IMG/VR virus record: IMGVR_UViG_3300028025_002828
Location: 1-64,000 of that record
Reading direction: 5' to 3' (one strand)
DNA from: a virus
DNA length: 64,000 nucleotides
Of the stretch, positions 15,604 through 24,790 are shown piece after piece. The stretch's first letter is position 1. Each line of letters starts with the position of its first letter. The translations under genes and the position numbers were made by a program. The notes under the pieces were generated by a model. It saw only the letters and a list, made by a program, of their open reading frames with translations. It made no database searches and had not been told where the DNA came from.

Positions 15604-16832
15604 TGTTAAAATTAAAATCGTTTATTGCTGAAGAGAAAAATACCCATATGGAACACATTGAAGATTTGGTCTTCAATGATGGAGTAAAGGGTGTACGCAA
15701 AGCAATAAACTTCCTACAAGATTTGCGTGATATGCTCGCAGGAAACTCTGGCAGTAAAATTACTGCTACGGTAAAGTGGGATGGCGCACCAGCTGTATTT
15801 GCTGGCATCGATCCTACTGATGGAAAGTTCTTTGTTGCTAAAAAGGGTGTCTTCAATAAGAATCCAAAAGTGTATAAAACTGCTGCTGATGTCGATGCTG
15901 ATACTTCAGGCGACTTGGCTTCTAAATTAAAATTAGCACTTTCAGAATTTAAAAAGTTAGGAATTACTTCTGGTGTCTATCAAGGCGACTTGATGTTTAC
16001 AGATGATCTTAAAACAGAAACGATTGACGGAACAAAGTATACAACCTTCCATCCTAACACTCTTGTTTATGCTGTTCCTTATGACAGCTCTCTAGCTGCT
16101 AAGATTCGTTCTGCCAAGATTGGTGTTGTCTGGCACACAACTTATACTGGCAATTCTTTTGAATCGATGAAAGCAACTTTCGGTCTACCGATTGTTTCCA
16201 AGTTTAAGAATGTATCTTCTGTTTGGATGGACGACGCCAGCTACAAAGATTTGTCTGGCACTGCTACTTTCACCAGCAAAGAAACCCAGCAAGTTACAAC
16301 TATGCTCTCTCAGGTAGGAACATTGTTTAAACAAATTGATGCTAAGACGTTGAACGCTATCTCTGGCAACCAAGAACTCTCTCTTCTCATTAAGACTTTT
16401 AGTAACACAAAAGTTCGTGCGAATGAGACTATGACTAATCCTAAGAAATATGTCACTGAATTATTTGATTATATCCACAATAAATATCAGAAGGATATGG
16501 ATAAGCTGAAAACCGAAAAGGGTAAGGCTGGCGTAGAAGCAAAACGCAAAGAAATTATGTCGTTTTTTGCAAACAACGATCGTGCTTCTATAGAGGGTGT
16601 TTTCCAAATAACTGCTCTTTTGGCTGAAACCAAGAAGCTGATTATTGCAAAGATGAATACAGCTGGTTCTATAAGCACTTTCCTAAAGACAACAAGTGGC
16701 TTTAAAGTTACTGGCGCTGAGGGATTTGTGGCTATCGATCATCTTACAGGTGGAGCGGTTAAAATCGTTGACCGATTAGAGTTTAGTAGAGCCAATTTTT
16801 CTCCCGATATAATTAAGGGTTGGCAAAGATAA
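15603..16832 (+). CDS. DUF6267-type protein with nucleotidyltransferase/ligase-like motif
   Basis: 409 residues. TVKWDGAPAVFAG (about residues 56-68) resembles motif I (K-x-D-G) of ATP-dependent ligases and capping enzymes; FFVAKKGVFNKNP and GVYQGDLMF may correspond to motifs III-IV, and IGVVWHTTY to a later strand. The N-terminus MLKLKSFIAEEKN contains FIAE, identical to the prohead-protease site in T4 internal proteins. An RNA/DNA end-joining or adenylating activity delivered from the capsid would fit, but neither activity nor packaging is shown. Starts in the stop of the HAD gene (TAATG). Confidence 0.75.
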   Translation: MLKLKSFIAEEKNTHMEHIEDLVFNDGVKGVRKAINFLQDLRDMLAGNSGSKITATVKWDGAPAVFAGIDPTDGKFFVAKKGVFNKNPKVYKTAADVDADTSGDLASKLKLALSEFKKLGITSGVYQGDLMFTDDLKTETIDGTKYTTFHPNTLVYAVPYDSSLAAKIRSAKIGVVWHTTYTGNSFESMKATFGLPIVSKFKNVSSVWMDDASYKDLSGTATFTSKETQQVTTMLSQVGTLFKQIDAKTLNAISGNQELSLLIKTFSNTKVRANETMTNPKKYVTELFDYIHNKYQKDMDKLKTEKGKAGVEAKRKEIMSFFANNDRASIEGVFQITALLAETKKLIIAKMNTAGSISTFLKTTSGFKVTGAEGFVAIDHLTGGAVKIVDRLEFSRANFSPDIIKGWQR

Positions 16833-16842
16833 GAAAACAATT

Positions 16843-16859
16843 CCACTAAATAATAGTGG
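16843..16859 (+). promoter_or_regulatory. CTAAATA late-promoter-like motif in a hairpin
   Basis: CCACTA (16843-16848), AATAA, TAGTGG (16854-16859) is a perfect 6-bp hairpin that contains CTAAATA (16846-16852), the late promoter form of cyanophages. It lies 15 nt before the next gene. Confidence 0.5.
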
Positions 16860-16874
16860 TAATAACATTTATAG

Positions 16875-19800
16875 ATGGGTAAAATGAAGAAATATAGACA
16901 GCTAATTAAGGAGTTGCCTTCTAAGAAGGTAGTATTTGCCTTTGGTCGGTTCCAACCACCAACAACTGGGCACGAACTCCTAGTAAAAGCTGTTCAAAAA
17001 ATTGCGTCGGCACAAGGTGCTGACCATGTCATATATGCTTCTAAGACCGAAGACAAGAAGCAAAATCCCCTACCCGTCTCACGTAAAGTTTACTACCTCC
17101 AGCGCATGTTTGCTGGGGCTAATTTCAAAGCAGCCAATGAGCAAGAGAGAACATTCATTGAAGCTGCGAAAGCATTAAACAAGAGATATAAAAACATTGT
17201 GATGGTTGCAGGCAGTGATAGAATTGCCGAATACAAAAAGATTTTAGAAAAATACAATGGTACAGAATTTAAGTTCGACACAGTATCAGTAGTTTCCGCT
17301 GGCGAAAGAGATCCAGATTCAGACAATGCCTCAGGTATGTCAGGAACTAAGATGCGTGAAGCAGCGAAGGCTGGCAAATTTAATGAATTTAAGAAGGGTA
17401 TTCCCCACTCTTTAACAGTGTTAGATGCTCGTAGATTGATGAATGAGATACGCAAAGCGTACGATCTAGAGCCTATTAAAGAATCATTAAATATTGCTGT
17501 TGACGATCTACGTGAAAAGTATTTCCGTGGAGAGATTTTTAATGTTGGTGATATTGTTGTTTCCGAAAACAAACAATGCGTTGTTGTTAAGCGTGGCTCA
17601 AATCATCTACTACTATCAGAAGAAGGAACGGATGTGAAATTTACTCGTTGGATTAAAGATGTAAGTCTTCCTGCCGAACAGGTACAAGAAGAACTCACAA
17701 ATAAAACACTCAAATCAAATTCTACTGACCAGATTAAAGCAGCAAGAATTATTGCTACAACTCTTGGTGTTGAGAATGTTGAGTCTAGCGCAAACCCAGC
17801 GCAGATTGTCAATCTAGGACTGCGTAAAATTAAGAGCAAAGCATTGAACGCTGAGTCTTACGAAATTTTAAAACGCATGTTGAAGATGGCAACTGATGTT
17901 GGAATTAAGTTTGATACAAATCTAATGCCACAAAAGTTAAAAGAAGCGTACTATAATAAGTTGCTCAGCTACGATGCTGACGGTAAAATGACTGAAATAG
18001 ATACAGATGCTGATGGCATTCCAGACTGGATAGAAAAAAATATGACTAAGATTGGTTCTGGTTTGCACAATGATGACAACGACCAACTAAGAACACAGAA
18101 AGTCAGATACCATTTAGGCGAAGCTGATAGTGGAAGTTTAACACGACAAGTAGCGAAGTCTGCTTTGGCAGCAAAACACGCTAAAGAAAAAGAAGCATTG
18201 GCAACAAAACATGCCAGTGAAAAAGAATCACTAAAAGAATACGAAATCGATCATGATGGTAAAGGAAACTATCGTGACGATGAGGGTAATGAATTTAGAG
18301 GTGCGCCAAGAGGTTCGTTTGCTCGTCGCCACACTATTACATCAACACCATCAGAACCACATTCAGTCCACATTAATGGTAAGAAGTGGAAGTCTTTCGG
18401 TTCTCAGTCTCATGCTCAGAACGTAGCGAATAAAATTAAAGGTGCCACTGTTCATAAAGAAGAATACGAACATATCCTCAAAGCACTTGACGAAGCATTA
18501 GCATCTACTGACAAAGGTGAGTACGATTACGAAGGCGCAATGGCAAGAACACAACTACAAACTGTTTGTAGAAATGCGCAAGAACTTATCGATATGCTGG
18601 GAATGGACGATAACTTACCTGAGTGGGTTCAATCCAAAATTACATTGGCGCAAGATTATATCTCATCAGTTACAGATTATTTAAAGTCAAGAGATGAACT
18701 TGGCGAAGCAGTAAACCCAGCACAGCAAGCAGCAATTGCTATCGCTATGAAAAAGGCTGGTAAGAAACCAAAGTATAAAGGTCTTTCAGAAAGCAGTTTA
18801 AATGCAAAAGATCCTCATGGTGATTACAAAGAAAAGAGTAAAGCACTTCATCAGCTATCAATGAACAAAGATGTCGATCAAGAGCATGTTAAACAACGTA
18901 AGTTGGATTTAGATAAAGAATATTCTAAGTACCAAAAAGAAGAAGTTGAGCCAATTGAAGAGATTTCCCAAAAACTTGCGGGCAACTATTATGGCGCTGC
19001 AACAAAGAAACATATTGAAAAAGTTGGCGTAAAACCAAACATGTATGATCGTATCGAAAAAGATATGGGTAAGAAACGCAAAGAAGGTGTTGATCGTGCA
19101 CTTGCTCGTCTTACAAAAGAAGATGTTAAATTAGTCGAAGATCATCTAGTACATGTATCCGATGGTTCTAAGTATGATGAAGTCCCACACCCAAAAGATA
19201 TTGAACATGTTAAGACTGGTGCAATGCATCATGGTGGTAAATGGGATGGTCATTCAGATAAAGGCGCATTCTTTAAGTTTAAATCGAAAGAAGATGCACA
19301 ACACTTTGTAAGTCATGTTAACAAATGCCCACATAAAACTTGCTATGCAGACCTACATGAAGCATACCTCCAAGCAGCTGACAAAGTAATTGGTAAAGAT
19401 GGCAAGAAACATGCTGCTCGATTAATTAAAATCGGTAGCGATGCGCCAACTAACACAAGACATAAAGGTTATGACGCATTCTCAATGGAAGAAGTTGAGT
19501 TAAGCGAAGAAGATATCGATGTTATCGTTGATGAGTTTCAAACTTGGGAAGATGTTATCGATGCCTACGAAGATGATGAGTTGGCAATTATCGATGAAGA
19601 AACAGGCGAAGAGATTGATACCGTAGTATCAGAAGGTGTGCTAAACGAAGTGCTTTCTAGAATTGAACGAATTAGAGCAGCGACAAGATTCGCAAGAACT
19701 AAATCTAAGCGTATGATCAAAACAAAGATGGCACTTAAAAGATCTTCACCACAGTCTGTGATTAATACACGTGCAAGAAAATTGGCAATCCAAACAATCA

Positions 19801-19973
19801 AATTGCGTCTGGCTAAAAAGCCATTGAACACTCTTTCTGTTGCAGAAAAAGAAAGACTGGAACAACGTATTGCTAAAATGAAACCTGTCTTAAATAGAAT
19901 TGCCATGAAACTTGCACCACGTGTTCGTCAAATCGAAAAACAACGTCTATCACATAGCAAATATACAAAATGA
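16875..19973 (+). CDS. Large fusion: nucleotidyltransferase domain plus long repeat-rich tail, probable packaged protein
   Basis: 1032 residues (1029 from the second ATG at 16884). Residues 19-165 form a cytidylyltransferase/NMNAT-like domain: FAFGRFQPPTTGHELLV with the T-x-G-H signature, VMVAGSDR, and SGTKMREAAKAG matching the S-x-T-x-x-R motif. A thrombospondin/EF-like Ca2+ segment, DTDADGIPDWIE, lies near residue 376-387. The rest is charged, with many [LI]-x-E sites (e.g. IKES, LKEA, LGEA, LNEV) where a T4 gp21-type prohead protease could cut. From 16884 the N-terminus reads MKKYRQLIKELPS, again targeting-like. I infer a head-internal polyprotein carrying an injected nucleotidyltransferase, analogous to T4 Alt. 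Confidence 0.75.
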   Translation: MGKMKKYRQLIKELPSKKVVFAFGRFQPPTTGHELLVKAVQKIASAQGADHVIYASKTEDKKQNPLPVSRKVYYLQRMFAGANFKAANEQERTFIEAAKALNKRYKNIVMVAGSDRIAEYKKILEKYNGTEFKFDTVSVVSAGERDPDSDNASGMSGTKMREAAKAGKFNEFKKGIPHSLTVLDARRLMNEIRKAYDLEPIKESLNIAVDDLREKYFRGEIFNVGDIVVSENKQCVVVKRGSNHLLLSEEGTDVKFTRWIKDVSLPAEQVQEELTNKTLKSNSTDQIKAARIIATTLGVENVESSANPAQIVNLGLRKIKSKALNAESYEILKRMLKMATDVGIKFDTNLMPQKLKEAYYNKLLSYDADGKMTEIDTDADGIPDWIEKNMTKIGSGLHNDDNDQLRTQKVRYHLGEADSGSLTRQVAKSALAAKHAKEKEALATKHASEKESLKEYEIDHDGKGNYRDDEGNEFRGAPRGSFARRHTITSTPSEPHSVHINGKKWKSFGSQSHAQNVANKIKGATVHKEEYEHILKALDEALASTDKGEYDYEGAMARTQLQTVCRNAQELIDMLGMDDNLPEWVQSKITLAQDYISSVTDYLKSRDELGEAVNPAQQAAIAIAMKKAGKKPKYKGLSESSLNAKDPHGDYKEKSKALHQLSMNKDVDQEHVKQRKLDLDKEYSKYQKEEVEPIEEISQKLAGNYYGAATKKHIEKVGVKPNMYDRIEKDMGKKRKEGVDRALARLTKEDVKLVEDHLVHVSDGSKYDEVPHPKDIEHVKTGAMHHGGKWDGHSDKGAFFKFKSKEDAQHFVSHVNKCPHKTCYADLHEAYLQAADKVIGKDGKKHAARLIKIGSDAPTNTRHKGYDAFSMEEVELSEEDIDVIVDEFQTWEDVIDAYEDDELAIIDEETGEEIDTVVSEGVLNEVLSRIERIRAATRFARTKSKRMIKTKMALKRSSPQSVINTRARKLAIQTIKLRLAKKPLNTLSVAEKERLEQRIAKMKPVLNRIAMKLAPRVRQIEKQRLSHSKYTK

Positions 19974-20251
19974 TTACGTTTAAAGAATATCTACTAGACG
20001 AAGCTACCTATCAAGGTAAGACTGTACCACTTAACAAACCTATGGCTGGCGATGTTAAGAAGTCAAAGGTATACGTTGATCCAGATGGTGACGGGAAAGC
20101 GAAGAAAGTAAACTTTGGCGATAAGAATCTAAGCATTAAAAAACATATACCTGCTCGCAAGAAAAGTTACTGCGCTAGATCTGGTGGGCAAGGAAATTTA
20201 ACTGATAAGACCAGCGCTAATTATTGGTCACGTAGAGCATGGGATTGCTGA
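19970..20251 (+). CDS. DUF6321-type small basic protein with targeting-like N-terminus
   Basis: 93 residues. It contains VNFGDKNLSIKKHIPARKKS followed by YCARSGGQGN and DKTSANYWSRRAW, the pattern of the DUF6321 phage domain. The N-terminus MITFKEYLLDEAT resembles the T4 capsid-targeting peptide with an L-x-E cut site (LLDE). Acidic start and basic C-terminal half. A DNA-binding packaged protein is plausible. Overlaps the preceding gene by 4 nt (ATGA). Confidence 0.75.
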   Translation: MITFKEYLLDEATYQGKTVPLNKPMAGDVKKSKVYVDPDGDGKAKKVNFGDKNLSIKKHIPARKKSYCARSGGQGNLTDKTSANYWSRRAWDC

Positions 20252-20252
20252 T

Positions 20253-20699
20253 ATGAATGAATTAAATGAACAACTAAAAGTGGTTCTTGCCGATTCTTTT
20301 ATGCTGTATTTGAAGGCACAAGGATACCACTGGAACGTAGAAGGAATTCTATTTCCAATGTTGCATGACTTCTTTGCAAAAATTTATGAAGAAGTATACG
20401 CAAGTATCGATTCAACTGCAGAAGAAATTCGTGCTCGTGATGGTAAAGCACCACACACTCTCATTGAATTAGATAAATATAGAACGATAGAAGACACATC
20501 GGCAGTTGATGCAGAAGCAATGATTGCTGATTTAAAGGTAGCCAATCAGGCAGTAATAGAATCTCTTTTCAAAGCAGTGGAAATTGCTACGGAAAAGAAT
20601 GAACAAGGGTTGATGGATTACCTAGCAGGTCGCATCGATGCTCATAAGAAACATAACTGGATGTTGACATCAACACTAAAAACAAGCGGAGAACAATAA
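20253..20699 (+). CDS. Dps-like ferritin
   Basis: 148 residues. YLKAQGYHWNVEG..F is followed by LHDFFAKIYEEVYASIDSTA and EEIRARDGKAP, the ferroxidase-site signature of Dps proteins (H-x-x-x-D/E), and DYLAGRIDAHKKHNWML at the end. Dps oxidises Fe(II) with peroxide and can shield DNA. It stands among putative packaged proteins and may protect packaged or host DNA. Its stop overlaps the next start by 1 nt. Confidence 0.88.
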   Translation: MNELNEQLKVVLADSFMLYLKAQGYHWNVEGILFPMLHDFFAKIYEEVYASIDSTAEEIRARDGKAPHTLIELDKYRTIEDTSAVDAEAMIADLKVANQAVIESLFKAVEIATEKNEQGLMDYLAGRIDAHKKHNWMLTSTLKTSGEQ

Positions 20700-22609
20700 T
20701 GTTAAAATTTACAGAAATGCTAAAGGGTAACCAGCATAAGATTGATAAGAATAAAAACGGCAAAGTCGATGCTCACGATTTCAAATTACTTCGCAAAGAA
20801 GAAAAAGAAGAAGAGATGTGTGAACAATGCGATATGCCAGAAAGCGAATGTGATTGCGATGACAAAAAACTCGAAGAACTAAGCAAAGATACTCTTAAAT
20901 CTTATCTCGGCAAATCATTAACGGATCGCAACAAACAACAAACTCGTATGTCACGTGCTTATGCGATCGATCCCGACAAGTATGATGACGCAGAACATAA
21001 GCGTGAACAACGTAACAAAGGCATTAAAGCTGCCAAGAATAGAATAGAAGAAGGTAAGCATGTTATCGGTGTAACTGTTTCTGACCCAAATCATCCAATG
21101 GTTTCGCAGCGCAATGAGAAGAAAATGCGTAAAGCAAAAGTAACTGCCGTTGACAAAGACACAGCTATTAATACTGCTATCTCTTACTATAAAAAACGTG
21201 GAATGAAAGTTCATGACCACAATTATATCGGACTTCATAACGAAGAAACCAAAACGAATGATGTTCCTTTTGATGGTCCATATACAACTACATTTAAAAA
21301 GAAGAATAATCCTAATCGCTCTCCTATGGATGCTGCTCGTGCTCTTGCTCAACAAGGCATGAAGAAAAAGATGAAGGAAGAGTTTGGTATAGACATTACT
21401 GATGAACAAGCAGATTCTCTATTAGAGATGGCGAGTTGTGCGCCAGTTGCTCCAGTTCCTGATAAGAAATATATCAAAGGAACACCTGAGAATAAAGCAT
21501 ATAAGGCAACAAAGAAACCAATCAATGGTATGCCAACTGGTAAGATGAAAGAAGAAGTTGAATTAGAAGAAGCCACTGTTGATACTAAAAAGTATTCTTG
21601 GGGTACGATGAAAACTGTCCATCATGGTAGTTCTTTTAACATCCCTCTACACCCAGAACACCATCAAGCAATTGCTAAGTTGAAAGACCAGCAAGAACAT
21701 AAGTTTAAAACTGAAGATGGTAAACACTGGACAGCAAAACGTGATGGTGACAAGGTTCACTTCCAAGGTGCAAACAATGGTGGTAAAACTTCTGTTGCTC
21801 ACTCAACAATGCAAGAAGGTGTTATTGACGAAGCCAAGCCAGGACTCTACGCAAATATCAACGCTAAGAGAAAACGCATTGAAGCTGGATCTGGTGAACG
21901 TATGCGTAAGCCAGGAAGCAAAGGCGCACCAAGCGCAAGCGATTTTAAAGACGCTGCAAAAACAGCGAAAGAAGAAGTCGAAATTAAAGAAGCCAATCAT
22001 CGCGAATTTGCTTCACAAGGTAAAATGCACCCAGACATGGCAAAGCACATGAAGACTGGTGAGCATATGGATTATTATGAGCCGAAGACTGGCGATAAAG
22101 TGCATGGTAAAGTAATGAAGAACGATGGTAAAGAAGTCCATGTTAAACAAACTCATGACTCTTACAATCCTAAGAAGGTTGGCTCAGTTCACAAATTTGT
22201 AGTGTCTAATAAGTTGGATGAACAATCCGATACAGACGAATCTAATCTAAACTCTCAGAAAGAGGAGAATCAATTGAAAAAATTTAAACAATTTAAAGAA
22301 GAAATTTATGACAAGTTATCATCTAACGAAGAATCTATTGAAGAACAAGTCGAAGACTTAGATGAAATGGAATTTGATAAGAGTGGTAAGTATGTACACA
22401 AAGGTAAGTATGGAACATCATATCAAGGCGACGATGATGAAGATGATGACAAACCTAAGACACCCGCACCAGCTGGAGAAAAGCGTGGTCGTGGTCGCCC
22501 AGCAGGTTCAACGTCAGGAGCAAAACAAAAGGGTTCTGGTCCTGCTAAGAAACGTAGCGGTGTAGAATACACTGGGTTCAAATTACATTTGCCTAATAAC
22601 AACAGATAA
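20699..22609 (+). CDS. EF-hand and AT-hook protein, probable head-internal polyprotein
   Basis: 636 residues, very hydrophilic. An EF-hand-like loop, DKNKNGKVDAHDF, lies at residues 17-29; a Cys cluster (CEQCDMPESECDCDD) follows; repeated acidic [LI]-x-E sites such as VELEEA and VEIKEA punctuate the chain. Near the C-terminus KRGRGRPAGS is an AT-hook DNA-binding motif. Codon 526 is a TTG preceded at 6 nt by GAGGAG; starting there gives a 111-residue product beginning KKFKQFKEEI, itself targeting-like. I infer a prohead-processed, DNA-associated internal protein. Function otherwise unknown. Confidence 0.7.
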   Translation: MLKFTEMLKGNQHKIDKNKNGKVDAHDFKLLRKEEKEEEMCEQCDMPESECDCDDKKLEELSKDTLKSYLGKSLTDRNKQQTRMSRAYAIDPDKYDDAEHKREQRNKGIKAAKNRIEEGKHVIGVTVSDPNHPMVSQRNEKKMRKAKVTAVDKDTAINTAISYYKKRGMKVHDHNYIGLHNEETKTNDVPFDGPYTTTFKKKNNPNRSPMDAARALAQQGMKKKMKEEFGIDITDEQADSLLEMASCAPVAPVPDKKYIKGTPENKAYKATKKPINGMPTGKMKEEVELEEATVDTKKYSWGTMKTVHHGSSFNIPLHPEHHQAIAKLKDQQEHKFKTEDGKHWTAKRDGDKVHFQGANNGGKTSVAHSTMQEGVIDEAKPGLYANINAKRKRIEAGSGERMRKPGSKGAPSASDFKDAAKTAKEEVEIKEANHREFASQGKMHPDMAKHMKTGEHMDYYEPKTGDKVHGKVMKNDGKEVHVKQTHDSYNPKKVGSVHKFVVSNKLDEQSDTDESNLNSQKEENQLKKFKQFKEEIYDKLSSNEESIEEQVEDLDEMEFDKSGKYVHKGKYGTSYQGDDDEDDDKPKTPAPAGEKRGRGRPAGSTSGAKQKGSGPAKKRSGVEYTGFKLHLPNNNR

Positions 22610-22627
22610 ATTCAAGGAGAAATAAAA

Positions 22628-23908
22628 ATGGCACTATGGGGAAATAAAGATAGTAAAACAGCTACTGGTACAGTTAGCATCGCCAACACTGGCGTAGTAA
22701 CTGGTTCTAGCACTCTGTTTACTACAGAAGCAAAAGTCGGTAACACCATTCGCGCAGCGGGTGTTGATTATCATATCGTATCAATCACAAGCAACACAGT
22801 TGCACTAGTAAGAATGGGCGCAAACAATGGTGGTGGTTCAGTCACTACTTGTTCTGGCGAATCTTATACATTATCTGAGAAACCATCATTCGTTCCTCAA
22901 GAGTCTGCATCATCTTCAGGCGATTCTGGTACAAGCCAAACCGTATTCGGTGTTGATGGTACAGAACAATCAGCTGGTGGTGACAATGTTACTGCCGTAG
23001 CTGTATCTGCTGGCAAAACTCGTTACCTTGAAGTTCCTGCAGTTACATTCTCTGGCGGTGGTGGCTCTTCTGCTGCAGCTACTGCATCTATCGCTGGTGG
23101 CGCAGTTTCTGCAATCACTGTAACAAACGTAGGTTCTGCATACACTTCAGCACCAACTGTTGCTATTGCCAAACCTCGTCGCACAATTCCAACTTCTGGT
23201 GTAACAATTGCTACTGAGCAAATTGCTTATGCTACTCATGGCTTAGTTGCTGGTGAATCAGTTAAGTATTTCCATGGTGGTGGCACTGCTATCAGTGGTT
23301 TAACAAATAATACAGAGTATTTTGTATCTGCTCTTGGTTTAGCTGCAGGTACTTTCCGTCTTGCAGATACTGCTCTTGCTTCAGCAGGTCGTACTGCTCT
23401 TGCTGGTGTTGCTATTTCTGGCACTGGTGGTCAGTTTACTTGTACTGCAACTACTCTAGCAGTTGGCGATCATATCGTTATCGGTGGAACTGTTACTGGT
23501 ACTGGTTCTATTACTGGCCACACTGCTGGTAAGATCTATGAAGTTTCTGCTGTTACTGGTACTTCACCATCCGTAACTGGTTTCACTGTTACTCAAGAAG
23601 ATGGTACTGCAGTTGTTTCTACTGCTGGTAATGGTACTGGTTTGACATTAACACCATACACAATCGTAATGCTTGCTGGTACTGGTAACAATGCTCAGTA
23701 CTTTGAAATTCAAGCTGCTGCTGACCAAGCAACTGCCACTGCTTCATTAGGTGCTGGCGCAGGTGGTACTACTTTAACTCACGCTGGTTGGGTTCGTCGT
23801 ACTGTTGGTACTGGTGGTCGTGCTGGTCGTGTTCAGCAAGAAGTGCTAGTAGCTATGGGTTCAATGTCTGGCGATCAGGCTGACGATATTCAGTATCCAG
23901 ACGCATAA
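22628..23908 (+). CDS. Virion structural protein, Gly/Thr/Ala-rich (fibre or head decoration)
   Basis: 426 residues, poor in charge, rich in G, T, S, A and V, with beta-repeat stretches such as VTNVGSAYTSAPTVAI and GLVAGESVKYFHGGGTAISG. The N-terminus MALWGNKDSKTATGTVSIAN is characteristic of structural proteins of T4-like aquatic phages. Likely a fibrous or decoration protein on the capsid or tail. AAGGAG ribosome site. The codon use (many GCT/ACT/GGT) differs from its neighbours, as expected for a highly expressed structural gene. Confidence 0.75.
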   Translation: MALWGNKDSKTATGTVSIANTGVVTGSSTLFTTEAKVGNTIRAAGVDYHIVSITSNTVALVRMGANNGGGSVTTCSGESYTLSEKPSFVPQESASSSGDSGTSQTVFGVDGTEQSAGGDNVTAVAVSAGKTRYLEVPAVTFSGGGGSSAAATASIAGGAVSAITVTNVGSAYTSAPTVAIAKPRRTIPTSGVTIATEQIAYATHGLVAGESVKYFHGGGTAISGLTNNTEYFVSALGLAAGTFRLADTALASAGRTALAGVAISGTGGQFTCTATTLAVGDHIVIGGTVTGTGSITGHTAGKIYEVSAVTGTSPSVTGFTVTQEDGTAVVSTAGNGTGLTLTPYTIVMLAGTGNNAQYFEIQAAADQATATASLGAGAGGTTLTHAGWVRRTVGTGGRAGRVQQEVLVAMGSMSGDQADDIQYPDA

Positions 23909-23933
23909 TAAATACTTTAGTATCCTAGAACGA

Positions 23934-23956
23934 GGTAGGGTTGTAAAAACTCTACC
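23934..23956 (+). terminator. Hairpin between structural genes
   Basis: GGTAGggtt / aactCTACC hairpin (23934-23956) with no T-run. It is related in sequence to the AACCCTAC/GTAGGGTT hairpins found elsewhere. May stabilise or separate the two structural mRNAs. Confidence 0.45.
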
Positions 23957-23984
23957 AACTACATTTTAAATAGGGAGAAGCCTC

Positions 23985-24581
23985 ATGGCAGATCAAAAGA
24001 TATCGGAATTACCAGTAGCTACGTTTGCTGCTGGCGCAGATTTACTTAACATTGTTCAAGGTGGTAGTAATAAAAAGATTACCATGGCGAACTTTATGGC
24101 GAACATTAAGTCGCCAACTGTATTGAACGTCGATGGCGGTGATACAGATACAAGAGTTAAAGGGTTAAACGACGACCAACTTATATTCGCAGATGCTTCT
24201 ACGGATAGAGTTGGTTTCGGCACTGACACACCGACCGAAAAGGTTGACGTTGTTGGAAACCTTGCAGTTTCAAGTGGATTTATACGCGAATCGCAAACAC
24301 CACAAGCTCTAGCAGGTGTTGGCGGTCTTGTAGTAAATGCGACAACAGCTATCACTACAGTTTCTGGCTCAGGTGCTATAACACTTACCATAGCTGATGG
24401 AGTTGTTGGCCAAAGAAAAACAATCGCAGTTATTTTAGCTGCATCCACAATAACATTAAGTGGTGCAAATGTTAGAGCCACTACTATTACTACATCTTCT
24501 ACTGGCGCAACATTACAGCTACAGTGGATAAGCGCAAAATGGCAAGTAGTTTCTAACGTAGGATTCTCTGTTACATTATAA
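23985..24581 (+). CDS. Structural/fibre protein
   Basis: 198 residues. Opens MADQKISELPVATFAAGADL, the 'KISELP' start typical of phage tail-fibre or head-fibre proteins, with FADASTDRVGFGTDTPTEKV, a segment seen in fibre shafts before chaperone-type ends. Beta-rich C-terminus. Preceded by GGGAG. Probably a trimeric fibre that pairs with the upstream protein. Confidence 0.7.
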   Translation: MADQKISELPVATFAAGADLLNIVQGGSNKKITMANFMANIKSPTVLNVDGGDTDTRVKGLNDDQLIFADASTDRVGFGTDTPTEKVDVVGNLAVSSGFIRESQTPQALAGVGGLVVNATTAITTVSGSGAITLTIADGVVGQRKTIAVILAASTITLSGANVRATTITTSSTGATLQLQWISAKWQVVSNVGFSVTL

Positions 24582-24592
24582 GGAATTAAATT

Positions 24593-24790
24593 ATGACATT
24601 GAAACAAAATATACAAGATGATCTTGAGTTATATAAAAAATCAGTTGAAGAAAAGAATGTGTTTTTAGTAAACTTGAAACAAGCATTCGCAAAGACTGAA
24701 GCTGAGATTACCATGTTAAATGGCGCAATTCAGGCATGTGAGAAATTATTAGAGAATGTGGAAAATGACGGAAAAGCTGACAGAAAATAA
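24593..24790 (+). CDS. Short coiled-coil protein
   Basis: 65 residues, predicted coiled coil over most of its length (DDLELYKKSVEEKNVFLVNL onward with heptad spacing). It overlaps the next gene by 26 nt. Unknown function; small coiled-coil proteins next to fibre genes may be chaperones or connectors. Confidence 0.65.
   Translation: MTLKQNIQDDLELYKKSVEEKNVFLVNLKQAFAKTEAEITMLNGAIQACEKLLENVENDGKADRK

Noticed and set aside
16875-19973. Tail of the 1,032-residue protein read as tape-measure protein
   Set aside because: It lacks membrane segments and long uniform helices typical of tape measures, and starts with a nucleotidyltransferase domain.
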